DNA from: Hydrogenovibrio sp. UBA650
GTDB lineage: Bacteria; Pseudomonadota; Gammaproteobacteria; Thiomicrospirales; Thiomicrospiraceae
Length of the DNA stretch: 12,239 nt
Direction: 5' to 3'
Assembly (NCBI GenBank): GCA_002299245.1
Contig: DBOI01000101.1
Coordinates: 1 to 12,239 of the forward strand
Below the pieces are notes generated by a model. That model did no database searches. It had not been told where the DNA came from and saw nothing but the letters and a program-made list of their open reading frames with translations. Each line of letters opens with the position of its first letter. Within the stretch, counting starts at the first letter, position 1. The translations under genes and the position numbers were made by a program. Positions 1 through 8,679 of the stretch are shown piece after piece.

Positions 1-71
1 AGGTAATCCTGCACGCAGGGCGGGAAAATATAGGGGGTATCTCGATCTATCGGGATAAATTGAATGGCCAT
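1..71 (-). CDS. IS1182-family transposase, N-terminal fragment (runs off the left edge)
   Basis: Reading leftwards from the ATG at 71-69, 23 full codons stay open to the edge and encode a peptide beginning MAIQFIPIDRDTPYIFPP and continuing CVQDYL. This matches the usual N-terminus of IS1182-type DDE transposases, where a D-x-x-T-P-Y/L-hydrophobic-P-P-S-V-Q-D stretch precedes the DUF772 domain; that is recalled family knowledge, not a search. A GGAAG sequence lies 4 bases upstream of the ATG as a ribosome site. Only the first 23-24 residues are present, so catalytic residues cannot be judged. The Cys in PPCVQD, where Ser is common, is a small deviation. Whether the gene is intact beyond the window is unknown. 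Confidence 0.66.
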   Translation of the reverse strand, partial: MAIQFIPIDRDTPYIFPPCVQDY

Positions 72-148
72 TTTGCTTCCATTCGGCTGGTTTTTCGTTG
101 TACGCTTATTTTAACCTGTTACACGTGGTAAGTCCGACAGGCTCCTAG
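1..148 (-). mobile_element. End portion of an IS1182-like insertion sequence
   Basis: The transposase start at 71 implies that one terminus of the element lies shortly upstream, between the transposase and the addA-like stop at 250. The best candidate on the minus strand begins just after a CTAG at 145-148 and reads GAGCCTGTCGGACTTACC, GC-rich then mixed, inside otherwise AT-rich flanking DNA. A CACGTG palindrome sits at 122-127 and a TAAAAT box further in could be a -10 for the transposase. The opposite inverted repeat and target duplication are outside the window, so the exact boundary is inferred. Confidence 0.4.
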
Positions 149-185
149 AAATGATTGCGAATCAGCCTTAGAACTTGAGATGTTA

Positions 186-202
186 AGGCGATTTAATCGC
201 CT
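186..202. terminator. Perfect 7-bp hairpin downstream of the repair genes (weak terminator candidate)
   Basis: AGGCGAT, a TTA loop and ATCGCCT form a perfect 7-bp stem with four G-C pairs, 48 bases beyond the addA-like stop codon. Neither side has a run of T after the stem, so it is not a classical intrinsic terminator. It may slow or protect the 3' end of the minus-strand transcript, or mark the insertion neighbourhood of the adjacent IS. The rest of 149-249 holds nothing else recognisable except a short direct repeat of AAGTATT (minus strand) around 210-227. Confidence 0.3.
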
Positions 203-249
203 GGGCATAATACTTCAAAAAATACTTTAACCGGACTTATTTGGGCTGT

Positions 250-3200
250 TTAGAGCTCAACCCATTTATCGAGATAACTAAAATAGAGCACCCATTTTTG
301 TGGCAGATCTTCTATCTGCGCAAACAGTCGGCCATATCTCTCAAGCTGAGGCCTGTAATTTTCGATTTGCTGTGCAATAAAACCGTCAATATCCTTATCA
401 TCATAAACACTGGTTTTATAGTCAATAATCCAGCGTACGCCCTGATCATCAATAAAGGTTCGATCAACAATGTGATTGGCAATAACGCCATCCTCTTCAG
501 AGGTCAGCGCAAGTTCACATTCCGATTGTTGCTGATTATTGGCCAGCGCCCATCGAACCCTGTCATTTTGTAAAGCATTTACAATAGAACGCCCAACACG
601 TTTGATTGCCAGATCCAACTGCGATTTTGACAGGCCTGCTTGTTCTAGCCACTGCTGATAAATTGGCAGACGGCTCTCAAGTATGGCTTGGTTCCAATTC
701 TCGATGCCCTCTTCAACCATCTGTTCAAAAATAGCGTGAACCAGAGTACCCACCTCGGTACTCAACAAAGCATTATTATCGAACTCAATTGAGTTTTCCG
801 ACTCAGAGCTAGTCTTAGCCGATAACTTAACGGGGTCTTCAGACGTTGATTCAGAGAGAGGATCAATATCAAATGCTGGATTAAAGCTCAATTCAGCAAA
901 GCCATTTCTTTGTAGTGGCAGCCTGCTGATTCTTGGCCAGCAAACTTCCAGCTCTTCTGCCGAAACCTCTTCTATCTGGTAAGCCTTAGTCAATTCTAGA
1001 AACTCGGCTTTAGCAACAGGCCAAAGGCTTTCTAACAAACTGCCTTTTTCCGGATTTAATTGGTAGCTTCCAAGTTCTAATTCATCTTCCTTAGGCTTGA
1101 ATTTAATATCGGCAAACAGGTGTAATTTTGATTTAGCACGGGTTGCCGCCACATAGAGCAAACGCCCCAGTTCAAAATTCTGCTTCTGGTTTTCAAAACC
1201 TTTCAATAACTGTCTGAGTCGAGATTCCTCTCTACCTTTCTGGTCTAAAGGTGCAATAACTAACTGCTCTTCTCCACTATCGCTCATGAACTGGAACCAG
1301 GAAACCAGCTCTGAATCATCGACTCTAGGTCGGCGACCAAGGCCTGGCAAAATCACGGTATCAAACTCCAGGCCTTTAGATTTATGCATAGTCATCAGTT
1401 CAATCTGTTGGCTTTGCTTTGAACTATCAGGACGTGCATAAAGTTTATCCATCTGTTTCTGCAACAGTTGCTGATTTAGTGAACCCAAACCATTGGCAGA
1501 AGATTCCAGTTCCGCCAAACTATGCAAATAAACCTCTACATTTTCCAGTGCCAGCTCATTTTCAACCGTCAGCGGCCCGTCTAAATTGAGCCAGGTCTCA
1601 CGCAGTAAACTTGCCAAAGGCACGCCGCCAAATCGTTGCAGGGCTTTCTGTAAAATAGGAATACTACGATTTAAGCGAGCGATCGCATCACTGGTAAATT
1701 TAGGGTTATCTTCAAATCGACAGGCCTTGGTTTCTCTATCCAGAAAAGGCTCAATCGATGACCAAACTGTTTGATAAGGCCTTTCGGCAATTAATTCGGT
1801 TAAGTCAGGCAGATTTAAACCAACCAGAGGAGAACGCAATAGCGCTATCCAGGCCTCTCTATCTGCAAGGTGTAATAAGGCGCGACTCAGCGCAAGTAAA
1901 TCTTGTACTTCTTGGCGCTCTGCCAGATTCTCAAGTTCAACCGCTCTAAAGCTTATGCCCTGCTGTTTTAGGTTCAGAGCAATGCCTGCCAAATGTGAGC
2001 GACTGCGACCGAGCACTGCAACAGTCTTTTTGTTGTCATCTGTTTCGCAATCAATTTCACGCAAGCGCTGCTGAATCAGTTCAGCCACTTGCTGGGCTTC
2101 AGATTCCGCATTTCTATTCAATGCCCAATGACATTTAACCGCGACCTGATCATCGGTTGAGAAAGCTGTTGCCTTAGTATAGGAAACCGCACCTTTTTCA
2201 ATTTCATCCTCTTGCGGTAGGACCTGACTGAATGCTTGGTTTACCCAGTTGACCACGCCCGCATTTGAGCGGAAATTTACTTGCAGATTAAGCGGCTTTA
2301 GTTCAACTTCTCCCAACTTGCCTTGCCAAGCTTTAAGGAAATTACCGACTTCGGCTTCACGAAAGCGATAGATTGATTGCATCGGATCACCCACCAAAAA
2401 CAGACTGCGACCATCATCTGGCTGCCAGCCGGCAATTAACTTGGTAAGCAAACGATACTGTTCGCTACTGGTATCCTGAAACTCATCCACCAGTAAGTGT
2501 TGGATTTGATAGTCGAGTTTTTGCGCCAGATCTGTCGGCTCCAACTCATTACCCAACGCCATGCTTGCTGCCTGAGCAATCTCAATATAATCAGCTTGCG
2601 CCTGACTTTGGAAAACGGTTTTAAGATTGGCAACCGAGTAAGTCAGAAGTTGAATCAATCCCTGCAGGTCTTGCCATTGCTGATCGCTGTAATCGGCGTC
2701 TGGTAAAGCTTTTAAAGCGACTAGGCAATCCAGAATATTGGCATCACTATTGGCGGCATTTTGCAAAGTCTCTAACAGCTCAATAAAACGATCTTTATTG
2801 TCTTTGTTTTCACCTTTACCAGCCGGGAAACCGATAGATTTCGTCACCCCTTTGGGTTTACGGATTTCATTCTGTTTTGTCAGCAACCAATCCGCCAAAA
2901 CTCGCCACTGCTGTAGAGAAGAAATGTCGCTATTAAATGGCCAAAAACCGGCAATAATAGCTAATTGAGGCTGATCATTATGTTGCGCAAAATCGGCCAA
3001 TTGACAGGCCTGTGAAAAAATATCAGACAGGTAAAACAAGGCCTGCCGATTCTGTTCAAACTCTTTACAAACAATCTCTTTAATAGCAGCCTGTAAAAAC
3101 GCTCTGGCCTCATCGCCTTGAAATTGAATCAGCGTCCGCATCCATTGATCACGTTTTGCCAGCATACTTATCAACAGATTTTCGGCACGGTTGAAGCGCC

Positions 3201-3837
3201 CATTTACCAAGCGTAACAGTCGCCCAACCGGTTCTTCCAACTCAGGCATTTTCAGAGTTTGTCGCACCGCTTGCAGATAAGCCTCACTAGCATCATCAAT
3301 AACCTGTGGCTGGCCTCCTATTTTAGAAAGCAACGGCATCTGGGCAACCAGAAAACTGTTAATACCGTCGATGGTTTTAATGCGCAATCGATTCGGATTC
3401 TGCATTAAATTCCAACCATTCAACTTGTCTTGCTGCAAGGCTTTCTGTGCCAAATTCCAACTATTGATCTCAACTAATAAAGCGTCATTTCCAAGTGGTT
3501 TAGCTGCTTTTTGCAAGGCCTCAACCACACGCTCTCGCATCTCTGCCGCCGCTTTTTTGGTAAAGGTCATGGCGACAATCTGTTCAGGCGAATCAACCTG
3601 GGCTAACAGCGCCAGATAACGTTGGGTTAACAGTGAAGTTTTACCGGAACCGGCTGGCGCCTGGACAATATAAGAGTAACGAGGATCGATCCCTTGATAA
3701 CGAGCTAAACCATCCACCAAATCCAGATCAGCAGTGACACCGTAAAACTCATTTAACCAGTCAGCAGAATCTGCGCTTGGAGCAGCATCACTGAATAGAT
3801 CGGGCTGTTCAAAGCCTTGATTCATATCGCTACTCAT
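250..3837 (-). CDS. AddA/RecB-like UvrD-family helicase with C-terminal PD-(D/E)XK nuclease
   Basis: This is a 1195-residue superfamily 1 helicase fused to a RecB-type nuclease, expected to unwind and trim double-strand-break ends for recombination together with the neighbouring AddB-like protein. Helicase motifs appear in order: Walker A APAGSGKTS (60-68), Ia TFTKKAAAEMRERV (91-104), II VDEFQDT (450-456), III VGDPMQSIYRFR (482-493), IV VNFRS (520-524), V TMHKSKGLEF (816-825) and VI LYVAATRAK (894-902). An acidic, serine-rich linker (about 988-1022) joins the nuclease, which shows GTLVH (1030-1034), Asp1125, DYKT (1139-1142) and the Q1164/Y1168 helper pair, so both activities look intact. The ATG at 3837 has an AGGA site upstream and overlaps the previous stop as ATGA. 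A QPDLF motif at residues 11-15 resembles a sliding-clamp peptide. It is AddA-like rather than RecB, because no recC or recD is alongside. Confidence 0.93.
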   Translation of the reverse strand: MSSDMNQGFEQPDLFSDAAPSADSADWLNEFYGVTADLDLVDGLARYQGIDPRYSYIVQAPAGSGKTSLLTQRYLALLAQVDSPEQIVAMTFTKKAAAEMRERVVEALQKAAKPLGNDALLVEINSWNLAQKALQQDKLNGWNLMQNPNRLRIKTIDGINSFLVAQMPLLSKIGGQPQVIDDASEAYLQAVRQTLKMPELEEPVGRLLRLVNGRFNRAENLLISMLAKRDQWMRTLIQFQGDEARAFLQAAIKEIVCKEFEQNRQALFYLSDIFSQACQLADFAQHNDQPQLAIIAGFWPFNSDISSLQQWRVLADWLLTKQNEIRKPKGVTKSIGFPAGKGENKDNKDRFIELLETLQNAANSDANILDCLVALKALPDADYSDQQWQDLQGLIQLLTYSVANLKTVFQSQAQADYIEIAQAASMALGNELEPTDLAQKLDYQIQHLLVDEFQDTSSEQYRLLTKLIAGWQPDDGRSLFLVGDPMQSIYRFREAEVGNFLKAWQGKLGEVELKPLNLQVNFRSNAGVVNWVNQAFSQVLPQEDEIEKGAVSYTKATAFSTDDQVAVKCHWALNRNAESEAQQVAELIQQRLREIDCETDDNKKTVAVLGRSRSHLAGIALNLKQQGISFRAVELENLAERQEVQDLLALSRALLHLADREAWIALLRSPLVGLNLPDLTELIAERPYQTVWSSIEPFLDRETKACRFEDNPKFTSDAIARLNRSIPILQKALQRFGGVPLASLLRETWLNLDGPLTVENELALENVEVYLHSLAELESSANGLGSLNQQLLQKQMDKLYARPDSSKQSQQIELMTMHKSKGLEFDTVILPGLGRRPRVDDSELVSWFQFMSDSGEEQLVIAPLDQKGREESRLRQLLKGFENQKQNFELGRLLYVAATRAKSKLHLFADIKFKPKEDELELGSYQLNPEKGSLLESLWPVAKAEFLELTKAYQIEEVSAEELEVCWPRISRLPLQRNGFAELSFNPAFDIDPLSESTSEDPVKLSAKTSSESENSIEFDNNALLSTEVGTLVHAIFEQMVEEGIENWNQAILESRLPIYQQWLEQAGLSKSQLDLAIKRVGRSIVNALQNDRVRWALANNQQQSECELALTSEEDGVIANHIVDRTFIDDQGVRWIIDYKTSVYDDKDIDGFIAQQIENYRPQLERYGRLFAQIEDLPQKWVLYFSYLDKWVEL

Positions 3838-6629
3838 TCGGCAGTTCCTTGACTTTGATGCGATATGATCTCTGCTGCTATCTGACTGCTGACTTCTGGC
3901 ACTCTCAAGGCCAGGTAACCGTTGGCATATTCAATATCTTTCCAACTTGCAAAACTCATCTCAGCTCTGCCTTGACGAACCTGATCAGCCAGTTCAATAA
4001 CCTGCTGTTTTAAGTGGTCTAAAAAGTCGTTCCAACTTACCTGATAAAAATCACCGCCCTGTTTTTCAGCCAGTCGGCTAAACACCTGAATACTTCTGGC
4101 TGCCGAAATCGTCCCTTTCTGTTCAGAAATCGCACTGATTCTGACACCATCATCCGAGTGCAATAGACCATAACCGATACCTGCCACCGACTGCTCCACA
4201 GCGAGTAGATAAACCGCCAATTGTGGTGCTTGTAATGGTGTACTTAACAGAGCGTTAATGGAAGCCTTGCCGGTCTTATAGTCAAGGATGACCGCCTCAC
4301 CATCAACCAGATCAACCCGATCAATAATGATTTTAAATTCAATGCCTGACAGAACCAGTTGGTGCTCCTGTTCGGTCTCATAGATACTGAAAGCCTGACG
4401 TTGACTTTCCATATCCAGCCACTGCAAACAGAGGTCAAGAATACGATGTTTTTCAACTGACTGAATCCCCTCGGATAAACCGGTTTGCAGTGTTTCAAAG
4501 GCGCGCTCAATTTGAGTTTTAAGGCACTCAACTCTTTGTTCAACTGTCATTGCCAAAAGTGCGGTTTGGGTTTTAGTCTCTTGCCAGAACCACTCTAATA
4601 CTGTGTGAACCAAAGAACCTTGATTGGTGTTTTGCAAGCTGTCCTCTACTTGCTGCATACCGTATTTAGCACCGAGTCGATAGTCGATATAGGCCATTAA
4701 CGGGCACTTGCTTTGAGCCAGTAAAATCCCAGTTCCTCCCGGGGCTTTTGCCCCTTGCGGCAATTCGGTGCCAATCGCATCCAACTCCCAGTTTAATCTG
4801 GGCTTATCAGAGGCTTGTTGAAATAGGTTTTGTGATAGAGATTGATAGATTTGAGTCTGCCAAGCTTGCACTGATGGCTTTTCCAGGCCTGTTAAAATCG
4901 AAGTAGGCAAATAGGTTGCCTCACCAACCTGTTTTGGATAACTCCAAAAAACCTGATCAGCAGAATCGACCAGACGCTGACTAATCTGTTGTGCATAGAG
5001 TAACTCACGGCTGGCATCACTTCTTGGCATTGCATGCTGGCGTTGCAGCTGCGCCGGAATAAATGGATTGGGGCTGGCTGGACGAGGCCAGGATTCATTG
5101 GTCAAACCTAGAATCCACAGGGCATCAAACGACTGCCCGCCGGCTTCGAGCATCCCCATAATTTGGATTGGTTGATGGCCTGGGGTTTGTGGTTGATGAA
5201 CCGTTTCTGCAAGATAGCGATTGAATAGTTGCAACCAAGCTGAAACCGTCTGTTTACCGCCTATATCGGTAAGAGAAGAAAACTGCTGTAGTGTATTCTC
5301 AAACGCGGTCTTCTGTTGAAACTCAACTGAACTCAAGGTTCGGTTGCCCGGCCAATGAAGGGTTTTCAGCAGAGTTGATACCGATTCCGAAAAGTCCGAT
5401 AACGATAAGAATGCGTCTTGCTTGGCTATCATTTTTAGCCAAGCTTCAACCTGTTTTACCAGTTTTTCAGGCAGATAATTCGCCGCCTTGGTTTCAAGCA
5501 ATTTTGGCCATTTAAGTTGCGCCCATTGCAGCTTTCTAAATTCAGCATCGGCTTGTTGACGTTGAGTCATATTACCAGCGCTATAGGGGGAGATTAACCA
5601 TTGGCTCCAGCTTTGATAATTGATTGTTTTTTCTGGCTGTAAAAACAGCTGTAAACTCTGCAAAGCACTTGCAACCAGCGGTACACTGGCTAAAGATTCT
5701 CCAAGAGAGATATTGTATAAAGCCTTGTCAGAAAGGTTGTTCTGTATAGGCTGTTTGCTCAACCCCTGTTGATATAACTGCTCATCCAAACAGAGAGACA
5801 GAGTTTGCCGATACTCAGCAAGATCTGGGGCAACAATGGCAATCTTAATCGCGTGAATTGGCTTATGTTGCTGTAATTTTTTGAGCTGATTAATGGCCCA
5901 AATTGCTACTTGCTGGGTTTCATCATAGGGGTCTTGCGCAGGGTAGCAGATCAGGGGCTGGTGATTCAATGAGAATTCATTATCACCACCTTCTACAGTG
6001 TCGCTACTGACTCTAGCACCTAAAGCTTCTACAGTTTTTCTCCAGGTCTGGACATTGGGTGATAGCTCATCAAAACCGTGCAAATAGAACTCTCGTTGTG
6101 TTCCAATTCCACCAACTTGATGTAGCCAATTTAATTGCGTGTGACTGAACAGAGCCTGATCCTGACACTTTCGATTTTGCAGTTCAGTTAAATAACGCTT
6201 AACCACTTTTAGGTAGAGGTCAACTTCAGCGGAACCGGAGTAGTCTTTTAACTGTTGCTCATGATTAGCTCCCAACCATTCACAATTAGTATTCCAGGCC
6301 TGATAAAGCAACCTTGCAGTAGCAGCAACATTCAAAAGCTCTAATTTATCTGACTCTAATTCAGCTTTGTCCTTAAGCTGTTCTTTTAATTGCTTTTGTA
6401 AACAGCGTTCAAACAACCACTGAGCTTCAAAACTATTGAGTATTTTTTTAGGTAAAGGCTGAGACGGTAACTTAGCGGTTAGCATCATCTTCTGCTGCCA
6501 GGCCTGCCACCATTGACTCAAAGTCATCACTTCGGGCGTTTGCACAACTTTGCTAGAGGCCTGTAAAACGGCCTGCTGTTTTAGGTGACTGCTAAGACGG
6601 CTATTAACGGTAATATGGGTGGTTTGCAT
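3834..6629 (-). CDS. AddB-like PD-(D/E)XK nuclease, probable DNA repair protein (TIGR03623-type)
   Basis: This large protein is the likely partner of the AddA-like helicase, giving the second nuclease and a scaffold for double-strand-break end processing. Residues below are numbered from a TTG at 6635. The ATG two codons later, at 6629, is preferred as start; neither has a convincing ribosome site, and the protein is 931 residues from the ATG. The N-terminus (ITVNSRLSSHL, 8-18) lies where AddB has its nucleotide site but shows no Walker A. A degenerate helicase region includes QIMGMLEAGG and FDALWILGLTNESWP (491-517), typical of this family. The C-terminal nuclease has CPLMAYIDYR (644-653), GSLVH (673-677), IDRVD (771-775), DYKTGK (785-790) and Q805/Y809. 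Only one of the four cysteines of a B. subtilis-type AddB iron-sulfur cluster is evident. It overlaps the next gene by four bases. Confidence 0.9.
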   Translation of the reverse strand: MQTTHITVNSRLSSHLKQQAVLQASSKVVQTPEVMTLSQWWQAWQQKMMLTAKLPSQPLPKKILNSFEAQWLFERCLQKQLKEQLKDKAELESDKLELLNVAATARLLYQAWNTNCEWLGANHEQQLKDYSGSAEVDLYLKVVKRYLTELQNRKCQDQALFSHTQLNWLHQVGGIGTQREFYLHGFDELSPNVQTWRKTVEALGARVSSDTVEGGDNEFSLNHQPLICYPAQDPYDETQQVAIWAINQLKKLQQHKPIHAIKIAIVAPDLAEYRQTLSLCLDEQLYQQGLSKQPIQNNLSDKALYNISLGESLASVPLVASALQSLQLFLQPEKTINYQSWSQWLISPYSAGNMTQRQQADAEFRKLQWAQLKWPKLLETKAANYLPEKLVKQVEAWLKMIAKQDAFLSLSDFSESVSTLLKTLHWPGNRTLSSVEFQQKTAFENTLQQFSSLTDIGGKQTVSAWLQLFNRYLAETVHQPQTPGHQPIQIMGMLEAGGQSFDALWILGLTNESWPRPASPNPFIPAQLQRQHAMPRSDASRELLYAQQISQRLVDSADQVFWSYPKQVGEATYLPTSILTGLEKPSVQAWQTQIYQSLSQNLFQQASDKPRLNWELDAIGTELPQGAKAPGGTGILLAQSKCPLMAYIDYRLGAKYGMQQVEDSLQNTNQGSLVHTVLEWFWQETKTQTALLAMTVEQRVECLKTQIERAFETLQTGLSEGIQSVEKHRILDLCLQWLDMESQRQAFSIYETEQEHQLVLSGIEFKIIIDRVDLVDGEAVILDYKTGKASINALLSTPLQAPQLAVYLLAVEQSVAGIGYGLLHSDDGVRISAISEQKGTISAARSIQVFSRLAEKQGGDFYQVSWNDFLDHLKQQVIELADQVRQGRAEMSFASWKDIEYANGYLALRVPEVSSQIAAEIISHQSQGTAE

Positions 6630-6670
6630 TGACAACCAAATAGAAGATTAATGAGATGCCCTTATCTTAA

Positions 6671-6685
6671 AACAACAGCGTTGTT
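6671..6685 (-). terminator. Short AT-rich hairpin between the ygjP-like and addB-like genes
   Basis: AACAAC, a 3-base loop and GTTGTT form a 6-bp stem, and on the minus strand the stem ends in TTTT. It lies 9 bases past the stop of the ygjP-like gene and before the addB-like start. It could attenuate read-through into the repair genes, but with only two G-C pairs it is weak, and the four genes may still be cotranscribed. Confidence 0.25.
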
Positions 6686-6693
6686 ATAGGACA

Positions 6694-7461
6694 TTAATTT
6701 TGTAATAGTTGAATCCAATCTGGGCCGTGGATTTTAAGTTCACGCTTGGCCGCTTTGGTCAGAGGGTAGTATTTTTCAACTAACTGCCAGAACGGTTTAG
6801 AGTGATTGTGGTGAACCAAATGGGCGAGTTCGTGAACCACGACATAGTCTATGACCCATTCAGGCGCCTGCATTAAACGCCAGTTAAACTGAATTCGACC
6901 ATCGGAGTAACAACTTCCCCAGCGAGACTTATAGGCTTTTACTGTTAGAGACTGATAGTTCAGCTCCATCTCGTCAGCATAGAAATCCAGTTTTTGCTGT
7001 AAATAATCAACAGCCGTTTGTTTGAAGAAATTTACAATTACTTGCTGACTTTTTGCCAACTTCTGCTGTTCATCCAAACCATCAGAAAACAAAACTTTAA
7101 ACACTCTATTCTGTTGGCATAATTCGAAGCTACTAGTTGAATCAGAAACCATTAGCCACTGAATCTGATACTGTTCACCAAACAGTTGAAAACACTCACC
7201 ATGCCTGCCTGTAAATGCTTGTTCTATAGCTAAATGCAGTTTCTCTGCCTGGCGTAGAAAGAAGGCCTGGTGTTTTTCAATAACGGATTGAATTAACTTA
7301 GTTGAAGCTCGTTGCGGAACCTCAAAATAGACTTTGCCAGCCTTGTGTTTAAGCGCTATGGATTTGCGTCGAGAGTTGGTGACAACTGGCAACTCAAAGT
7401 CGCCAAGTTGATAGGTTTTGGGTTTTGGCTTAGTTTTTTTTGATTTCAACAGACCAAACAT
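6694..7461 (-). CDS. YgjP-like (DUF45/M48-type) zinc metallopeptidase
   Basis: This 255-residue protein belongs to the YgjP/UPF-type family of gluzincin-like metallopeptidases; the natural substrates are not established. The zinc site is clear: HELAH at 210-214 (His210, Glu211, His214), followed by NHSKPFW (219-225), where His220 is the likely third ligand. The other family hallmark, SRWGSC (179-184), precedes it, and the N-terminal half carries the usual RRKSIALKHKAGKVYFEVP-type beta region (31-49). There is no signal peptide, so it is cytoplasmic; the first 15 residues are very Lys-rich. Its ATG follows the stop of the upstream EAL-HDOD gene with no gap (TAAATG), which implies translational coupling. 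Length is normal for the family. Identity is secure at family level; the biological role is not. Confidence 0.9.
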   Translation of the reverse strand: MFGLLKSKKTKPKPKTYQLGDFELPVVTNSRRKSIALKHKAGKVYFEVPQRASTKLIQSVIEKHQAFFLRQAEKLHLAIEQAFTGRHGECFQLFGEQYQIQWLMVSDSTSSFELCQQNRVFKVLFSDGLDEQQKLAKSQQVIVNFFKQTAVDYLQQKLDFYADEMELNYQSLTVKAYKSRWGSCYSDGRIQFNWRLMQAPEWVIDYVVVHELAHLVHHNHSKPFWQLVEKYYPLTKAAKRELKIHGPDWIQLLQN

Positions 7462-8673
7462 TTAGGCTGCTTCAAGCCCTTTAAGGGTCTTATTCGCCCA
7501 GCTGTTGGCACTCATATAAGCAGAAGAAACTTGCATAATATCCATTCCCCCCATCATACTTGTATCACCTCTTTCCAGAGAGCCAATTACAAATAGTGAT
7601 TTACCCATGTCGCCAGAGTGATCAACCAGAGCCTCTTTAACCTCTTTAGAAAGTGGTAGTTGGTCGACTATATCAAACATAGAGGCCTTTAAAAAAGCAT
7701 TTAAAGTCGAGAACATACCAGTCATAAAGTAACGGTCTTTCTCGGTAGCTTTACCCTGTTTCTCCGCCATATCTTCCATAAACTTTGCTCTTACCAGAGC
7801 GGTGGTTAACAACTCCTTTGGTACATCGGTAATCTCAGAGAGCATCATCATATTTACCCAGAACTTCAAGCGTTTTAGCCCCATATAATTGACCGCATCT
7901 TTCAGGGTTTCTACAACCTGCGGAATATTATTGCTCGGGTGGTTGATAGCACTTAACAACTTGTGCGTCAGGCCAACGTCAGAACCTACAGTTTGCACAA
8001 TTTTGTCAAATTCAATATCGGGATCATTGACCTCTGCCAATAGCTTCAACATGGCAAGCCGGTTACCAGAAAGTTCTTTTTCTCCAGAAATCACAGGGTT
8101 GGTAAAGAAATAACCCTGATAGTTATCCGCGCCTGCTGTTACATAAGCTTCAAACTGTTCTTCAGTTTCAATGCCGGTGATAACCGTACTAACCTGCTGA
8201 ATTCTCAATGCAGCAACAATCGTTTTTGCCTTGTCCGCATCAAAATCTTTAGCATCTATTTTGACCACCTTTGCAATAGTCAAAAGCTTTTTGAACTCTT
8301 CGCTGTTTTCATAGCCAACCACGGCAACTTTTGCACCTGAAGCAATGATCTCTTTAAGAGCTGTAAGCGCCTCTTTATTGCCAATTACAGTCTTATCAAC
8401 CTCAACAGTCATTAGCGATAGATTATCCATTTTTGGCAACCAATCGAGCTTAACCACATCGACAGGCGCTCGATAAAAAACCGGCTGACCATTAATCAGA
8501 GCATTCATACCATCATGCTCGGCAACTCTTTTACAGAAGGCATCCATTACCCCATCCCACTCGATAGTTGTCGGGTCGACCTCGTTAGCAACTTCCAACG
8601 ACAAGTGATAGCCGGAAAGTTTCTGTTGAGAGTTAAGTACTGGTTGCTTATTTAGAAAAAGTTGTGCTTGCAT
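7462..8673 (-). CDS. EAL-HDOD signalling protein with degenerate EAL domain (YuxH-like)
   Basis: This 403-residue cytoplasmic protein has a diverged N-terminal EAL domain (about 5-195) and a C-terminal HDOD domain (about 205-390), an arrangement found in many proteobacterial regulators. EAL landmarks are FLNKQPVL (6-13), GYHLSL (21-26), KID (138-140) and QGYFFTNPV (186-194). The catalytic glutamate expected in the first signature (GYELL) is His23 here, so cyclic-di-GMP hydrolysis is unlikely and a sensing or scaffold role is inferred. HDOD landmarks are VGSDVGLTHKLLSAINHP (229-246) and AVNYMGLKRLKFWV (260-273). No HD-type metal pair is evident, as expected for HDOD. The start is supported by AAGGA at 8680-8684 on the minus strand, 6 bases upstream. 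It is the first gene of the minus-strand cluster and abuts the ygjP-like gene. Confidence 0.86.
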   Translation of the reverse strand: MQAQLFLNKQPVLNSQQKLSGYHLSLEVANEVDPTTIEWDGVMDAFCKRVAEHDGMNALINGQPVFYRAPVDVVKLDWLPKMDNLSLMTVEVDKTVIGNKEALTALKEIIASGAKVAVVGYENSEEFKKLLTIAKVVKIDAKDFDADKAKTIVAALRIQQVSTVITGIETEEQFEAYVTAGADNYQGYFFTNPVISGEKELSGNRLAMLKLLAEVNDPDIEFDKIVQTVGSDVGLTHKLLSAINHPSNNIPQVVETLKDAVNYMGLKRLKFWVNMMMLSEITDVPKELLTTALVRAKFMEDMAEKQGKATEKDRYFMTGMFSTLNAFLKASMFDIVDQLPLSKEVKEALVDHSGDMGKSLFVIGSLERGDTSMMGGMDIMQVSSAYMSANSWANKTLKGLEAA

Positions 8674-8679
8674 GAAGAT

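Noticed and set aside
129..239. Inverted repeat TAAGTCCG at 129-136 and CGGACTTA at 232-239, as possible ends of a small mobile element.
   Set aside because: Only 8 bases match and the flanks differ completely, so it is too short to call; the 129-136 copy is better explained as part of the IS end.
241..573. Plus-strand open frame of 110 codons antisense to the end of the addA-like gene.
   Set aside because: It has no ribosome site, resembles no family, and mirrors a clearly conserved nuclease domain on the other strand.
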